Part shown: positions 26,060 through 35,493 of the stretch, in pieces
Numbering within the stretch: position 1 is the first letter of the stretch
Layout of the letters: each line of letters starts with the position of its first letter
NCBI RefSeq assembly: GCF_029223585.1
Contig: NZ_CP119423.1
Location: 1,426,001-1,490,000 of the forward strand
Reading direction: 5' to 3'
Source: Photobacterium sp. DA100
Lineage (GTDB): Bacteria; Pseudomonadota; Gammaproteobacteria; Enterobacterales; Vibrionaceae
Length of the DNA: 64,000 bases
Made by a program: the position numbers and the translations under genes
The notes under the pieces: model-generated
Seen by the model: the letters and a program-made list of their open reading frames with translations, nothing else
Databases searched by the model: none
What the model was told of the DNA's origin: nothing

Positions 26060-27313
26060 ATGACAGCATCAGAAATAATTGTTCAACAAGCTTTTGATGA
26101 CGCCAGTGATTTTTTTGATTTAACCGAAAAACAACATCAACAACGGTTATTGAGACTTGCCAATATATTATATTGTTTAACTGATCTTACGACGGATTAT
26201 TATAAGCAGCTGGCATCTTTAGATAATTGCCCTCTCGAGTTTCGTTTGGCTGTGAAATTAGTTGAGTCCAAACGTTATGTGCTCAAATTAAATCGACCTT
26301 TATTAGTCGGTGTTGTATTTGCCATGTGGGGTGAACATCACCGTTTAAATCAGAAATCTCCGTTGAATCCAAATGGTGAAGATTCACTGCGGATTAAAAT
26401 TGATCAGCTCAACTGGATCACCATGGGCTCGATGGTGGACTGGCATTTATATCCGGTCGATGATGGCTGTCCACATGACAGTGCGGGCATTGCCAAAGAA
26501 ATTCTTGCCAACCACCCAGATAAACACAGGGTGTCCGTTTTGCGCCTTGCCGACAAACTGCCCGCTTCAGCGGGCCCGTTGAAGGATCTGGCGTCGACCG
26601 ACGACTCCCGTAAAGGGGGGGCGATCATACTGGGCTGCCAGCAAGCCTTGTCCGATAAGGCTGATTGTGTGGTGTATACCGATGCTGATAGCTCTGTTCA
26701 TTTGGGACAGTTAGGCTTACTGCTGAAACCTTACATGTCAGAGAATGCCAAAGTGGTGCTGGGTAATCGTAAACATCCGGACTCTATTTTGGTAAAGCAA
26801 GAGGAACGCTGGGGGGTAGGGATCAAAACATTGCGCCATATGCAGCGCATGATAGGGCGCGCAATATTCAGCAATAATATCAAAGATACCCAGGCGGCGT
26901 TTAAGTTATACGATCGCGAAGTTATCCGTTATATTTTGGCCAAACCGTCGGTCTATGATTTTTCGTTTGATACCGATTGGATCTTTGCGGCAATGAAGGG
27001 GGAATACCCATTACTGACGGTGCCTTTTGCCTTCATAGATTCTGCCGCAGAGTCGGCGTCTCTCGTCCAGGGACCGACCACAACCTGGTATACCTTATTA
27101 AGTGGTTTGGCAACGGCGGCCAAACTGCGGGAAGTGGATCATAACCACGAGATGGTGAGGATTTTTGAAGACCATATTCACAGTCATGAGGATCTTGATC
27201 ACATCATTGATATCCTGCCGGAACAGCTTGAAGGTATTCCTGATGGAGATATTGGTAACCCGCTTATTTTTGCTCCGCATGAGCTAGAAGAGTGGTTGGT
27301 AAAACGAAAGTAG
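26060..27313 (+). CDS. GT2 glycosyltransferase, ALG5/polyprenyl-phosphate-hexose-like
   Basis: A 417-residue soluble glycosyltransferase with a GT-A core in the middle: LVGVVFAMWGE at the first strand, LYPVDDGCPHDSA (first acidic pair), VVYTDADSS (D-x-D), VVLGNRKHPDS, NIKDTQAAFKLYDREV and FDTDWIFAAMKG. The D-T-Q-x-x-F-K-L and F-D-x-x-W/L pattern is that of ALG5-type dolichyl/polyprenyl-phosphate glucosyltransferases and their relatives. It carries an extra 80-residue helical N-terminus and a D/H-rich tail, and has no membrane segment. It may prime a lipid carrier or make a glycosylated co-substrate for the synthase. It is the last gene of the plus-strand polysaccharide run. Confidence 0.7.
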   Translation: MTASEIIVQQAFDDASDFFDLTEKQHQQRLLRLANILYCLTDLTTDYYKQLASLDNCPLEFRLAVKLVESKRYVLKLNRPLLVGVVFAMWGEHHRLNQKSPLNPNGEDSLRIKIDQLNWITMGSMVDWHLYPVDDGCPHDSAGIAKEILANHPDKHRVSVLRLADKLPASAGPLKDLASTDDSRKGGAIILGCQQALSDKADCVVYTDADSSVHLGQLGLLLKPYMSENAKVVLGNRKHPDSILVKQEERWGVGIKTLRHMQRMIGRAIFSNNIKDTQAAFKLYDREVIRYILAKPSVYDFSFDTDWIFAAMKGEYPLLTVPFAFIDSAAESASLVQGPTTTWYTLLSGLATAAKLREVDHNHEMVRIFEDHIHSHEDLDHIIDILPEQLEGIPDGDIGNPLIFAPHELEEWLVKRK

Positions 27314-27352
27314 AGTCAATCGTAATGGTATTTTTAGCCGGCACGAAATCTA

Positions 27353-27387
27353 AAAGCCCAAACTGAAATAGGCAGTTTGGGCTTTGT
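27353..27387 (+). terminator. Bidirectional terminator between polysaccharide and lactate genes
   Basis: Stem AAAGCCCAAACTG, loop AAATAGG, CAGTTTGGGCTTT followed by GTT; on the minus strand the stem is followed by TTTTAG. It lies between convergent genes and can serve both. Confidence 0.85.
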
Positions 27388-27399
27388 TATTGTGGAAAA

Positions 27400-30234
27400 C
27401 TAGACCGCCGCTTCGTCGACCAGGTATAGAATCGATTGGTAGGGAATACCACTATGGTGAGACAGGCCGATTTCACAGGTTCTGCTGTTGCTAAAGCCTC
27501 GGGTGCAGTTTGCCGGGACTTGCTCTTTTAGTGGCGCAACTGCGGCCTCATTCAATTCTGGGGTGGTGAAACCTTTATCACCCGCCCAACCGCAGCACTG
27601 GATATGCTCGGGTAACACCACCGTCTGTGCACAAGCTTGTGCCAGCGAGAGCATATCGGCCTCCAGCCCCATCCGGCGGGAGCTGCAGGTGACATGCAGC
27701 ATCACGGTTTCCTGAACCGGAGACAGGGTGAGGTGCGGCAATAAATACCGTGATACAAAGCCAACCGGTTCGAGAATCTCCAATGGCTGGGTAAAGTTTT
27801 CTATACTGCGCTTGGCACACGGGCTGGTATCCATCAATACCGGGTAGCTGCCTTCGTTGCTCGCCTGCCAAAGCAAAATTTCCAGCTCTTGGGATTTCTG
27901 CTTGGCTATATCACTCATCCCTTTACTGTCATAAGGCATGCCACAACATTGACTGCTGAGTTTTTCAGGGGTGATCACCTCAAAGCCTGCTTTTTGGAGG
28001 AGTGAAAGCGTCACTTCCGTCAGTGGGCGGTGATCTGTGGCCGAGGTTTGTTGCCCCATTGTGCGGCTAGCGCAAGATGGCATATAGACAACCTTCTTGC
28101 TCGAGGTATCAGCGTTCACAGCACCGGGCTGATGGATCTTATGCGGGTTTGACCGTGGGATCTCCGGTATCCAAATGGGGGTTGCACCTTTGGTCATTTT
28201 CCTCAGGCCATTGGTAATGGTGCCGACCACCTTATCGCCGACCAGTTTGCGGGCTAGCTGATTGCTCTTGAGGCCGGCTTTGATCATGGTTGTGGTGGCA
28301 CCGAAATGATCAGCGGTCCAGCGGGCGATGGGAGTAAAGCGCCGGTATTTATCTATCCGCAGTTTCTTAACCAGATCACCGGTATTAATGCCAACCGGGC
28401 AACGGTCGGCACACAGGCCGGTCGCGGCGCAGGTGTCGATGCCTTGGTACTCAAAAATTTGCTTCAGCTCATCGACGGGTGGGCGTCTGCTGTTACCCGC
28501 CAGGTATTGTCGTTCGCGGTGTTGTAGCTCGCGGTAAAGCACAATCCGCTGGCGCGGCGATAGCGTCAGTGTTCTTGAGGGACACACAGGCTCGCAAAAG
28601 CCACATTCAATGCAGCGATCAATCAATTCATCGGCTGCCGGCATCGGCTTGAGGTGGGAAATATGCGCCCGTGTATCGTCATTGATGATCACTCCCGGGT
28701 TCAACAAACCTTCGGGATCAAACAGGGCTTTGATTTGTTTCATCAGGCGATAGCCATCATGGCCCCACTCGAGCTCCACGTAAGGCGCCATATTGCGGCC
28801 GGTACCATGCTCGGCCTTGAGGGAGCCTTGGTATTTGACCGCGACGAGTTCGGCCACATCATCCATAAAGCTGCCATAGCGGTTCACTTCTGCCTCATCC
28901 TCGAAACCTTGGGTAAAGACAAAGTGCAGGTTGCCTTCCAGGGCATGGCCGAAAATGATCGCTTCGCCGTAGTGGTATTTGTCAAACAGCTGCTGAAGCT
29001 CGCGCACACCCATGGCTAGGTGCTCGACCGGAAAGGCCACATCTTCGATGATCACCGTAGTGCCAGTTTCCCGCACGGCACCGACTGCCGGAAACATGCC
29101 TTTGCGGATCGCCCACAGGCTGGCAACGGTATTTGCATCGGTGGTAAACGGTGTCGAGTGGGTGATAGTGAAGTCTTCCAGCGCCGACATGACCTCGACG
29201 CATTGCTGCCCTAGCTGGTGGCTGCAGCTGGCGCGGGTTTCGATCAGCAGAGCTGCCGATTCGAGATCAAGCGCTTGGATATAGTCCGGCATACCCGGTT
29301 TGTCAGCGACTGAGCGTAGCGCTCTTCCGTCCATCATCTCGACAGCAGAAACATGGGTGTTGGCCAGAACTGACACCGCTTGGCTGGCGGTTTCGATGTC
29401 ACCAAAAACCAGTAGGGCAGAGGCCTTGTGGGGATGCTCGATAACCGTGTTGTAGGTAATGTCGGCAATAAAGCCCAAGGTGCCCTCAGAGCCAATCATC
29501 AGGTGCTCAATGACATCAACTGGGTCGTGGTAGTCGACCAGCGCATTGAGGGCATAACCGGTGGTGTTTTTCAGGCGGTATTTGTGGCGGATTTTTTCTG
29601 ACAATTCAGTATTTTGTTGGGTTTCCTCGACCAGTTGAGCGAGTCCTTCAATCAAATCTGGTCGCTTGTTTTTGAACGCCTCTATGCTAGCTTCGCTGGC
29701 GGTATCGAGCACGGTACCATCGGTGAAGACGATGGTCATGCTATTAACGGTGTTGTATGAGTTCTGTGCTGTGCCGCAGCACATCCCGCTGGCGTTGTTG
29801 GCTGCGATACCACCGATTTTACAGGTATTGATCGACGCAGGATCTGGCCCGATTTTCCGCTGGTAAGGGGCAAGGTAGCGGTTGGCATCAGCGCCGACAA
29901 CGCCAGGCTGGAGGCGGATTTTCTCCCCTTGGTCAAGGATGCAATGGCCGCGCCATTTGTCGCTCAGGGTAATGAGGACTGAGTCTGAGATGGCCTGGCC
30001 GGATAAACTGGTTCCCGCAGCACGGAAAGTGAAGGGGATGCTCAACTGGCAGCAGGACTGAATGGTGAAGATGACTTCATCTAGGTTGTTGAGGCGCAGA
30101 ACCAGTTTGGGTATGAGGCGGTAGAAACTGGCGTCTGTGCCGTAAGCCAACCGCTTGGCTTCTTCGGTGATGATCCGTGCCTCATCAATCTGGGTAGCGA
30201 GTAGGGCTTCTAGCTGTCGGTATTTGTTTTCCAT
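27400..30234 (-). CDS. FAD/iron-sulfur D-lactate dehydrogenase (Dld-II type)
   Basis: A 944-residue fusion that oxidises D-lactate and passes electrons to the quinone pool. Order: FAD-binding PCMH domain (about 40-270, FRAAGTSLSGQAISDSVLI, GPDPASINTCKIGGIAANNA), FAD-oxidase C domain to about 530, two 4Fe-4S motifs (C-I-E-C-G-F-C-E-P-V-C-P near 540 and C-A-A-T-G-L-C-A-D-R-C-P near 600), and two CCG domains (CCGMPYDS near 764, CCGWAGDKG near 881). Size and neighbourhood with a lactate permease match Shewanella Dld-II. E. coli YdiJ is a longer relative. It lies downstream of lctP in one operon. Confidence 0.87.
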   Translation of the reverse strand: MENKYRQLEALLATQIDEARIITEEAKRLAYGTDASFYRLIPKLVLRLNNLDEVIFTIQSCCQLSIPFTFRAAGTSLSGQAISDSVLITLSDKWRGHCILDQGEKIRLQPGVVGADANRYLAPYQRKIGPDPASINTCKIGGIAANNASGMCCGTAQNSYNTVNSMTIVFTDGTVLDTASEASIEAFKNKRPDLIEGLAQLVEETQQNTELSEKIRHKYRLKNTTGYALNALVDYHDPVDVIEHLMIGSEGTLGFIADITYNTVIEHPHKASALLVFGDIETASQAVSVLANTHVSAVEMMDGRALRSVADKPGMPDYIQALDLESAALLIETRASCSHQLGQQCVEVMSALEDFTITHSTPFTTDANTVASLWAIRKGMFPAVGAVRETGTTVIIEDVAFPVEHLAMGVRELQQLFDKYHYGEAIIFGHALEGNLHFVFTQGFEDEAEVNRYGSFMDDVAELVAVKYQGSLKAEHGTGRNMAPYVELEWGHDGYRLMKQIKALFDPEGLLNPGVIINDDTRAHISHLKPMPAADELIDRCIECGFCEPVCPSRTLTLSPRQRIVLYRELQHRERQYLAGNSRRPPVDELKQIFEYQGIDTCAATGLCADRCPVGINTGDLVKKLRIDKYRRFTPIARWTADHFGATTTMIKAGLKSNQLARKLVGDKVVGTITNGLRKMTKGATPIWIPEIPRSNPHKIHQPGAVNADTSSKKVVYMPSCASRTMGQQTSATDHRPLTEVTLSLLQKAGFEVITPEKLSSQCCGMPYDSKGMSDIAKQKSQELEILLWQASNEGSYPVLMDTSPCAKRSIENFTQPLEILEPVGFVSRYLLPHLTLSPVQETVMLHVTCSSRRMGLEADMLSLAQACAQTVVLPEHIQCCGWAGDKGFTTPELNEAAVAPLKEQVPANCTRGFSNSRTCEIGLSHHSGIPYQSILYLVDEAAV

Positions 30235-30387
30235 TTCTCATCCTGCACCAGTCGTATGACTGAATTGTTGAATGCTGTATTCATATTACTGATCTCAATG
30301 ATTATTGTTGGAATGCTTGGCTGGGATTGAGAGTCAGGACTATAAATATTTTCTGTGGTTCCATTAGAACAGTGAATTGCTGCGGGT

Positions 30388-30414
30388 GGTAAAGGCCAGC
30401 AAAGCAGCTGGCCT
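30388..30414 (-). terminator. Hairpin between lctP and the dehydrogenase gene
   Basis: AGGCCAGC, loop of six, GCTGGCCT followed on the minus strand by TTTACC. The T-run is short, so partial termination or message protection is more likely than full termination. Confidence 0.5.
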
Positions 30415-30437
30415 ATTGTATTGATAATGCGCTGGGG

Positions 30438-32126
30438 TTAACCCATCAAGACATCTGTGATATGCAGGCCATAGATGATTGTGAGACCGATAATGCCGCT
30501 CATCACCAGGTAGTAGAGCGTAGGGATAATGGTTTTGCGCAACGTGGCGCCTTCGCGGCCAAGCAGGCCGACCGTGGCAGAGGCGGCAACGACGTTATGG
30601 ATGGCAATCATGTTACCGGCCGCTGCACCTACCGCTTGCAAGGCAACAATCGCGGCACTGGATACTGTCAGCGTCTGGGCGACTTCAAACTGGAACTGGC
30701 TGAACATCATGTTGGACACCGTATTCGAGCCGGCGATGAACGCCCCCAAGGCACCGATGGTTGCACTCAATGCCGGGAAGAAATCCCCCACCAACCCGGA
30801 GACAAAGTTAGCCGTCGTGACCGGCATACTGGCCAAGTCAGCAGCGTTGACGCCCGAGTTGATAAAGATACGTACCATAGGAATAGTGAAGACCAATACG
30901 AAACCCGCACCAATAAGGGTCTTGCTTGATTCCTTGAAGGCCTCGGTCAAAGGGCTAAGCTTACCTGATTGAAGTAGTACAGCCACAATTGCGACAAATA
31001 CTAGGATCCCGCCCGGCAGGTATAGCGGCTGGATAGAGGCGCTGATCCCCGCTTCACCTAGGATGTTCGAAAATGAAAGACTGACACTGACCAGCAGGGC
31101 CTTGAAGTCGGCACTGACACGGCTGGCGACCAATACCACGGCAAGTAGCACATAGGGTGCCCATGCCAGCGCCAGGTTCATTGGCTTGTCAGCCGCTTTG
31201 AGGTCGATTTTCAGTGACCCCAACCACTCTGAAGGCCATTTGTCTTCGCTTTCAAAATCCCATTGTTTTTGAGGCACAAGGAAGCCTTTCTTGGCTGCGG
31301 AAACCACGATGGCTAGACCCAATAAGCCACCAATCAAGGATGGGAACTCAGGACCAAGCAGCATACCTGTCAAAGCATATGGCACCGTGAAGGCGACGCC
31401 GGCGAAAAGGGCAAACGGCAAGATATCCAGGCCCTCGGTCCAGCTTTTGTTCTTGCCGAAAAAGCGGGTCAGCATCATCGCCATCAGAACCGGCATCAAG
31501 GTGCCGATCGTAGCGTGGATCAACGCGACATTGGTGGTGATCTGCTGTAGGTAGATATCCCAGCTCGAACCTTGGCTGAGCAGTGTTTCACCAATGTTGT
31601 GGGTATCCAGTCCTTTGTTGACACCGACAATAATCGGGGTACCGACCGCACCGAAAGAAACCGGCGTGGATTGGATCATCATGCCCATCAAAACGGCAGC
31701 AAGTGCAGGGAAACCGATAGCAACCAAAAGAGGGGCTGCGATTGCTGCTGGGGTACCAAAGCCGGAAGCGCCTTCGATAAATGAGCCAAAACACCAGGCG
31801 ATGATGATGGCCTGTATCCGGCGGTCACCGGAGATATCGGTAAAGCCGTTTCGTATGGTTGTGATGGCTCCAGTATGTTTTAGGGTATTGAGCAGGAATA
31901 TTGCTCCAAACACGATCCAGAGTACCGAAACAGTGATGGTTAGCCCCTGTAGCGAGGAGGCCAAGACGCGGGTTGCTGACATATCCCAGCAGAGCAGGGC
32001 GATGGCAACGGTCAGAAAGAAAGCCACCGGCATGGCTTTCTTTGCGGGCCAGTTCAGTCCGACCAGCAGAATAGCGGCAACCACTATCGGCGAGAAGGCA
32101 ACGAGTGCAAGTAGGGTGTCGTTCAT
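30438..32126 (-). CDS. lctP: L-lactate permease family transporter LctP
   Basis: A 562-residue inner-membrane symporter with about 13 membrane segments, imports lactate (and often glycolate). Start [20 protein letters not shown] is preferred over an upstream ATG because AAGGACT precedes it and the extension is polar. Family landmarks: [35 protein letters not shown], and [23 protein letters not shown]. It is transcribed together with the D-lactate dehydrogenase gene and divergently from a LysR gene. Confidence 0.95.
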   Translation of the reverse strand: MNDTLLALVAFSPIVVAAILLVGLNWPAKKAMPVAFFLTVAIALLCWDMSATRVLASSLQGLTITVSVLWIVFGAIFLLNTLKHTGAITTIRNGFTDISGDRRIQAIIIAWCFGSFIEGASGFGTPAAIAAPLLVAIGFPALAAVLMGMMIQSTPVSFGAVGTPIIVGVNKGLDTHNIGETLLSQGSSWDIYLQQITTNVALIHATIGTLMPVLMAMMLTRFFGKNKSWTEGLDILPFALFAGVAFTVPYALTGMLLGPEFPSLIGGLLGLAIVVSAAKKGFLVPQKQWDFESEDKWPSEWLGSLKIDLKAADKPMNLALAWAPYVLLAVVLVASRVSADFKALLVSVSLSFSNILGEAGISASIQPLYLPGGILVFVAIVAVLLQSGKLSPLTEAFKESSKTLIGAGFVLVFTIPMVRIFINSGVNAADLASMPVTTANFVSGLVGDFFPALSATIGALGAFIAGSNTVSNMMFSQFQFEVAQTLTVSSAAIVALQAVGAAAGNMIAIHNVVAASATVGLLGREGATLRKTIIPTLYYLVMSGIIGLTIIYGLHITDVLMG

Positions 32127-32260
32127 GATTATCAGTCCTTCGGAGTGCTGTTTTGTAATGCATAACCTATGCATCAATGAACATAAATGTTGTTTTTGTA
32201 GTTGGTTTTGTTAACTGGGTGTGACGATATCGCTTTATTTTTATTTGGTATAGGGAAATA

Positions 32261-33196
32261 ATGAAAAATATTTCTTCCAAAAATGGACTAATAATGGCGA
32301 AGGCAGATGACTTGATCTTGTTTGCTCAGGTAGTGGAACATGGCTCATTTAGCAAGGTGGCAGAGTTGAATTCTCTTACTAACTCGGTAGTTAGCAAAAG
32401 AATTGCCCGCCTGGAGGATGATCTGGGGGTACAACTACTCTATCGTACTACCCGAAAACTCACGGTTAGTGAGGCGGGGAAGGTGTTATACCTGGGTTCT
32501 AAAAATGTGAAGCAGGCCGCGATGGAGGCGGTGGATGCCGTTAGTGGGTTTGGCGAGAAAGTCAGCGGCCACGTCAAGATGTCTGTACCCACGATATCTG
32601 GCGACTTGCTGCTGGCGGATGCGGTGGCGGAGTTTTGTGCCGAGCATCCCGGCTTTACGGTCGATATGTCACTGGATAATCGTTTTGTTGACCTGATTGA
32701 AGATGGTTACGATTTGGTGATCCGAACGGGCTATCTGGAAGACTCGAGTCTTATCGCTAGGCATATTCTCGATTCACAATGGGTGATTTGTGCCGCACCT
32801 CGATACATTGCCCTAAATGGCAGGCCGGAAGTGCCTCAAGATCTGGTCGATCATAACTGTCTGCAGTATGCCTACCAGACCACAGGGGCGTCAGACTGGC
32901 AATTCATTGGCGAGCAGGGTAACTATATCCTGCGGGTTAGCGGGAATTTTTCGACCGATAATGCGGCGGCACTGAGAAAGGCGGCATTGGGCGGTTATGG
33001 AATTGCCTATATGCCGCGCTGTCTGGTTTACCACGATATTATGGAAGGGAAACTGGTCGATCTCTTTCCTGACCAAGTGGGTAAGAGGCTGGGTATTTAC
33101 GCGGTCTATCCCTATACTCGCCAACCATCGCAGAAAATCAGGTTGCTGATTGAGCACATCAGGTCGCGGTATTTGGCTATCAAGCATTACTTTTAA
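32261..33196 (+). CDS. LysR-family regulator, divergent from lctP
   Basis: A 311-residue LysR protein, start with AGGGAAATA directly upstream. Helix-turn-helix at about 15-75 (FSKVAELNSLTNSVVSKRIARLEDDLGVQLLYRTTRKLTVSEAG), effector domain after residue 100 (GHVKMSVPTISGDLLLADAV; GGYGIAYMPRCLV). LysR genes divergent from a transport-catabolism operon usually control it, so it is the probable lactate regulator. The 134-base shared promoter region holds its likely binding site; I see no obvious T-N11-A palindrome to single out. Confidence 0.9.
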   Translation: MKNISSKNGLIMAKADDLILFAQVVEHGSFSKVAELNSLTNSVVSKRIARLEDDLGVQLLYRTTRKLTVSEAGKVLYLGSKNVKQAAMEAVDAVSGFGEKVSGHVKMSVPTISGDLLLADAVAEFCAEHPGFTVDMSLDNRFVDLIEDGYDLVIRTGYLEDSSLIARHILDSQWVICAAPRYIALNGRPEVPQDLVDHNCLQYAYQTTGASDWQFIGEQGNYILRVSGNFSTDNAAALRKAALGGYGIAYMPRCLVYHDIMEGKLVDLFPDQVGKRLGIYAVYPYTRQPSQKIRLLIEHIRSRYLAIKHYF

Positions 33197-33225
33197 CCTC
33201 GGGGCAATCAGCATACCGGTTGAGT

Positions 33226-33582
33226 CTAATCAAATAAGATGCTGGTGTAGTCTGTCATCTGTTGTTCGGAGAATCGGTCAACAAAACAGGCTTTTTGTTC
33301 TGAATCGCAATAGACCTTATTGCTGAATGAATAGCGGGTTGTGTCGAAGTTTTCGCTGCCAACTCGGTTGATCAGTTCAAGCATTTTGTCTTCGGCCTCT
33401 TGGCCCAGGAACTCTTTGGTGAATGCCATCGAAATGCCATAGCTGTCGACGCAAAAACCGGCTTGCCGGTCGCAGATCACACCGTTGTCGGGAGAGAACA
33501 GTGGTTCGTGGATCGTATGGCTTTCACTGAAGGATGCAGGGCTGAAGAGGATCAAGCCGAGGGAAAGCAATAGCGGTTTCAT
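33226..33582 (-). CDS. Small periplasmic protein of unknown function
   Basis: A 118-residue exported protein. ATG 33582 with AAGGTAC upstream gives a signal peptide (MKPLLLSLGLILFSPASFS, cut before ESHT); the longer reading hides it. The mature part has four cysteines in two pairs (CDRQAGFC and CDSEQKAC), which could form disulfides. I recognise no family. It ends 29 bases from the convergent LysR gene. Confidence 0.6.
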   Translation of the reverse strand: MKPLLLSLGLILFSPASFSESHTIHEPLFSPDNGVICDRQAGFCVDSYGISMAFTKEFLGQEAEDKMLELINRVGSENFDTTRYSFSNKVYCDSEQKACFVDRFSEQQMTDYTSILFD

Positions 33583-33741
33583 GGCGGGTACCTTGCGGTA
33601 ATGGGTTTCCACTAGTATTGATCAAAAATGAATTTAATACGAAGTGATACAAGATCTTTGCTTGGGTTGGCAGAAAATTACTTTTTAACACAATAATATA
33701 TAGTTAGGTCTTTTATTTATTCTGACTCAATTAGGTCTGTT

Positions 33742-34128
33742 ATGAACTGGTATCTTCATGTATTGAAAAACTACGCGGTCTTCAAAGGGAGGGCGCGGCG
33801 GCAAGAGTATTGGTATTTCTTCTTGTTCAACATCATTATCAGTATCGCGCTGTCGATGCTTGACTCGGCGCTGGGTAATCCGGGAGCGGGTGAAGGAGCG
33901 GGGATTATCGGAACTATTTACTCACTCGCCGTGCTTGTTCCTAGCATCGCTGTTGGCGTGCGCCGCTTGCATGATATCGGTCGCACAGGTTGGTGGATGC
34001 TGATTGGCTTGATCCCGTTAATTGGCCTACTGGTCTTGCTGTATTTCTTCGTGCAGGACAGCCAGGCGGCGGCTAATGAATACGGTCCGAACCCAAAGGA
34101 TCCGACATCGATTAACCTTACCATGTAA
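33742..34128 (+). CDS. DUF805 membrane protein
   Basis: A 128-residue inner-membrane protein of the DUF805 (YhaH-like) family: FKGRARRQEYWYFFLFNII near the start, then three to four membrane segments and the diagnostic VGVRRLHDIGRTGWWMLIGLIPLIG. Function of the family is unknown. ATG at 33742 follows an AGGTCTG patch. It stands alone with its own promoter region. Confidence 0.88.
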   Translation: MNWYLHVLKNYAVFKGRARRQEYWYFFLFNIIISIALSMLDSALGNPGAGEGAGIIGTIYSLAVLVPSIAVGVRRLHDIGRTGWWMLIGLIPLIGLLVLLYFFVQDSQAAANEYGPNPKDPTSINLTM

Positions 34129-34442
34129 CTTGGGTATAAGCGTGGCAGCCTGTCGGGAGACTGGCTGTCATTGCCTTCACTCCTGTATTATTTTTAAGAA
34201 TTGATACAGTTTTCTACTATCCCAAATACCTCTCATTTTTGCTTAACTCTCTTATTATTAAGGAAGATATAGCAATTCATCTGTTATGCATCCTCCCAAT
34301 CCATCCTGTTGCATCATCTACAATTAAAGCCACTATCCAGTGATTTAGTCTGTGGTGCCCTCTTTTTTTGGACATTCATGGCGAATAGGGATAGTTCGGT
34401 TGGCAAACTGATTAACTAGTACGACAGCATACGTGGAGTAGC
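34129..34442. other. Intergenic region before the aspartate/tyrosine-rich secreted protein
   Basis: About 310 AT-rich bases. I see no gene. The region should hold the promoter of the secreted-protein gene that follows; GGAG at 34435 is its ribosome-binding site. Confidence 0.35.
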
Positions 34443-35405
34443 ATGATGAAAATGAACAAGATCGCGCTCTCGATTTTGGCGGTTTGTGTTGGGTATTCTG
34501 TGGGGAGCTTGGCCTCAGGAAAGTATGACGACTATGACGATGATGATGATAAGTATTCATCGTCCTATGAGAGTGAAGGCAATTCATCTTCAGGTAGTTA
34601 TAGTCACTCCTATTATTCTAACGATGGGGGAAGTTATTCGGGGGGCGGTGGCTATTCCGATGGTGACAGTTCAGATGGCTACGGCGATGATGATGGTACT
34701 AAACAGCGTCTGGCTCTCAATCTTGTGGGCACCGGCGAGATGTACCCGATGACTGTCCCACCGTTAGAAAAATATGGCCCTCCGCTGGATGCGAATTGTT
34801 TCGACGTCGAGTTGAAAAATATTCACGATGGCCAACTCGTAGGTTGGGCTACGGACTGTTTGTCTGAGATACAAGGGGCACCAGAAACAGGCATTCAACT
34901 TATCGGAACCACCTTTTTTTATTTGCCTGATGGTCTGTTGATAACCCGGGGGAATACGACGGTTCAACCGGTGCTACAACCTACAACCACTCCAGGCGGC
35001 CAGTATATTTCTCATATTACCGGCGCATCGAGTGATGAAAATGCCGTCGTTAAAGGCTACGGTGAATATCGCTGGCACAAAGGAACCGTTCGTCTTTCTG
35101 GCATGGTCGATCTAACCAACTATGATGGCACAGAAGGTTCACCAATGTTCTTTGATTGCTTGTTCATCATTGAACTAGAAGAATACCAACCGGAGTTCAA
35201 GTCATGGTATGACTGGTATCGCTACCGGTACTACCAAGAGAGCTTCTACGAGGAGTACCATTCAGACATGTATTACGGTGAAGACGATGATAGTCATTAT
35301 GGCTCGGGTGGCGAACGCTATAAAGGCTATAAAAACAAGGGATACAATCGCGATAAGAGCTATAACCAAGGCCAAGATTACAGCCATAAAGGCAGTGGCT
35401 ATTAA
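34443..35405 (+). CDS. Secreted low-complexity protein with AOC/dirigent-like central domain
   Basis: A 320-residue exported protein. Signal peptide about 1-25 (KIALSILAVCVGYSVGSLAS). Residues 26-85 are almost only D, S, Y and G (KYDDYDDDDDKYSSSYES onward). Residues 90-245 are a beta-rich domain with F-x-Y-L-P-D-G-L, HITGASSDENAVVKGYGEYR and G-T-V-R-L-S-G-M-V-D-L, a pattern reminiscent of allene-oxide-cyclase/dirigent barrels (inference). The last 75 residues are Y-, G-, K- and D-rich (YDWYRYRYYQESFYEEYHSD, YNRDKSYNQGQDYSHKGSGY). The flanks look disordered and may bind calcium or be cross-linked via tyrosine. A surface or matrix role is possible; I know no named homologue. Confidence 0.65.
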   Translation: MMKMNKIALSILAVCVGYSVGSLASGKYDDYDDDDDKYSSSYESEGNSSSGSYSHSYYSNDGGSYSGGGGYSDGDSSDGYGDDDGTKQRLALNLVGTGEMYPMTVPPLEKYGPPLDANCFDVELKNIHDGQLVGWATDCLSEIQGAPETGIQLIGTTFFYLPDGLLITRGNTTVQPVLQPTTTPGGQYISHITGASSDENAVVKGYGEYRWHKGTVRLSGMVDLTNYDGTEGSPMFFDCLFIIELEEYQPEFKSWYDWYRYRYYQESFYEEYHSDMYYGEDDDSHYGSGGERYKGYKNKGYNRDKSYNQGQDYSHKGSGY

Positions 35406-35433
35406 TTGGCTGTAATGCAGCTTAACGCCTGAA

Positions 35434-35468
35434 TAAAAATTGAAGCCTGAAGTGATTCAGGCTTCATC
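35434..35468 (-). terminator. Terminator between convergent genes
   Basis: TGAAGCCTGAA, loop of four, TTCAGGCTTCA. On the minus strand it runs into ATTTTTATT, so it is best placed to end the CoA-disulfide reductase transcript. Confidence 0.75.
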
Positions 35469-35493
35469 ATTAGTGTGGTTATGTGACTGGTAA

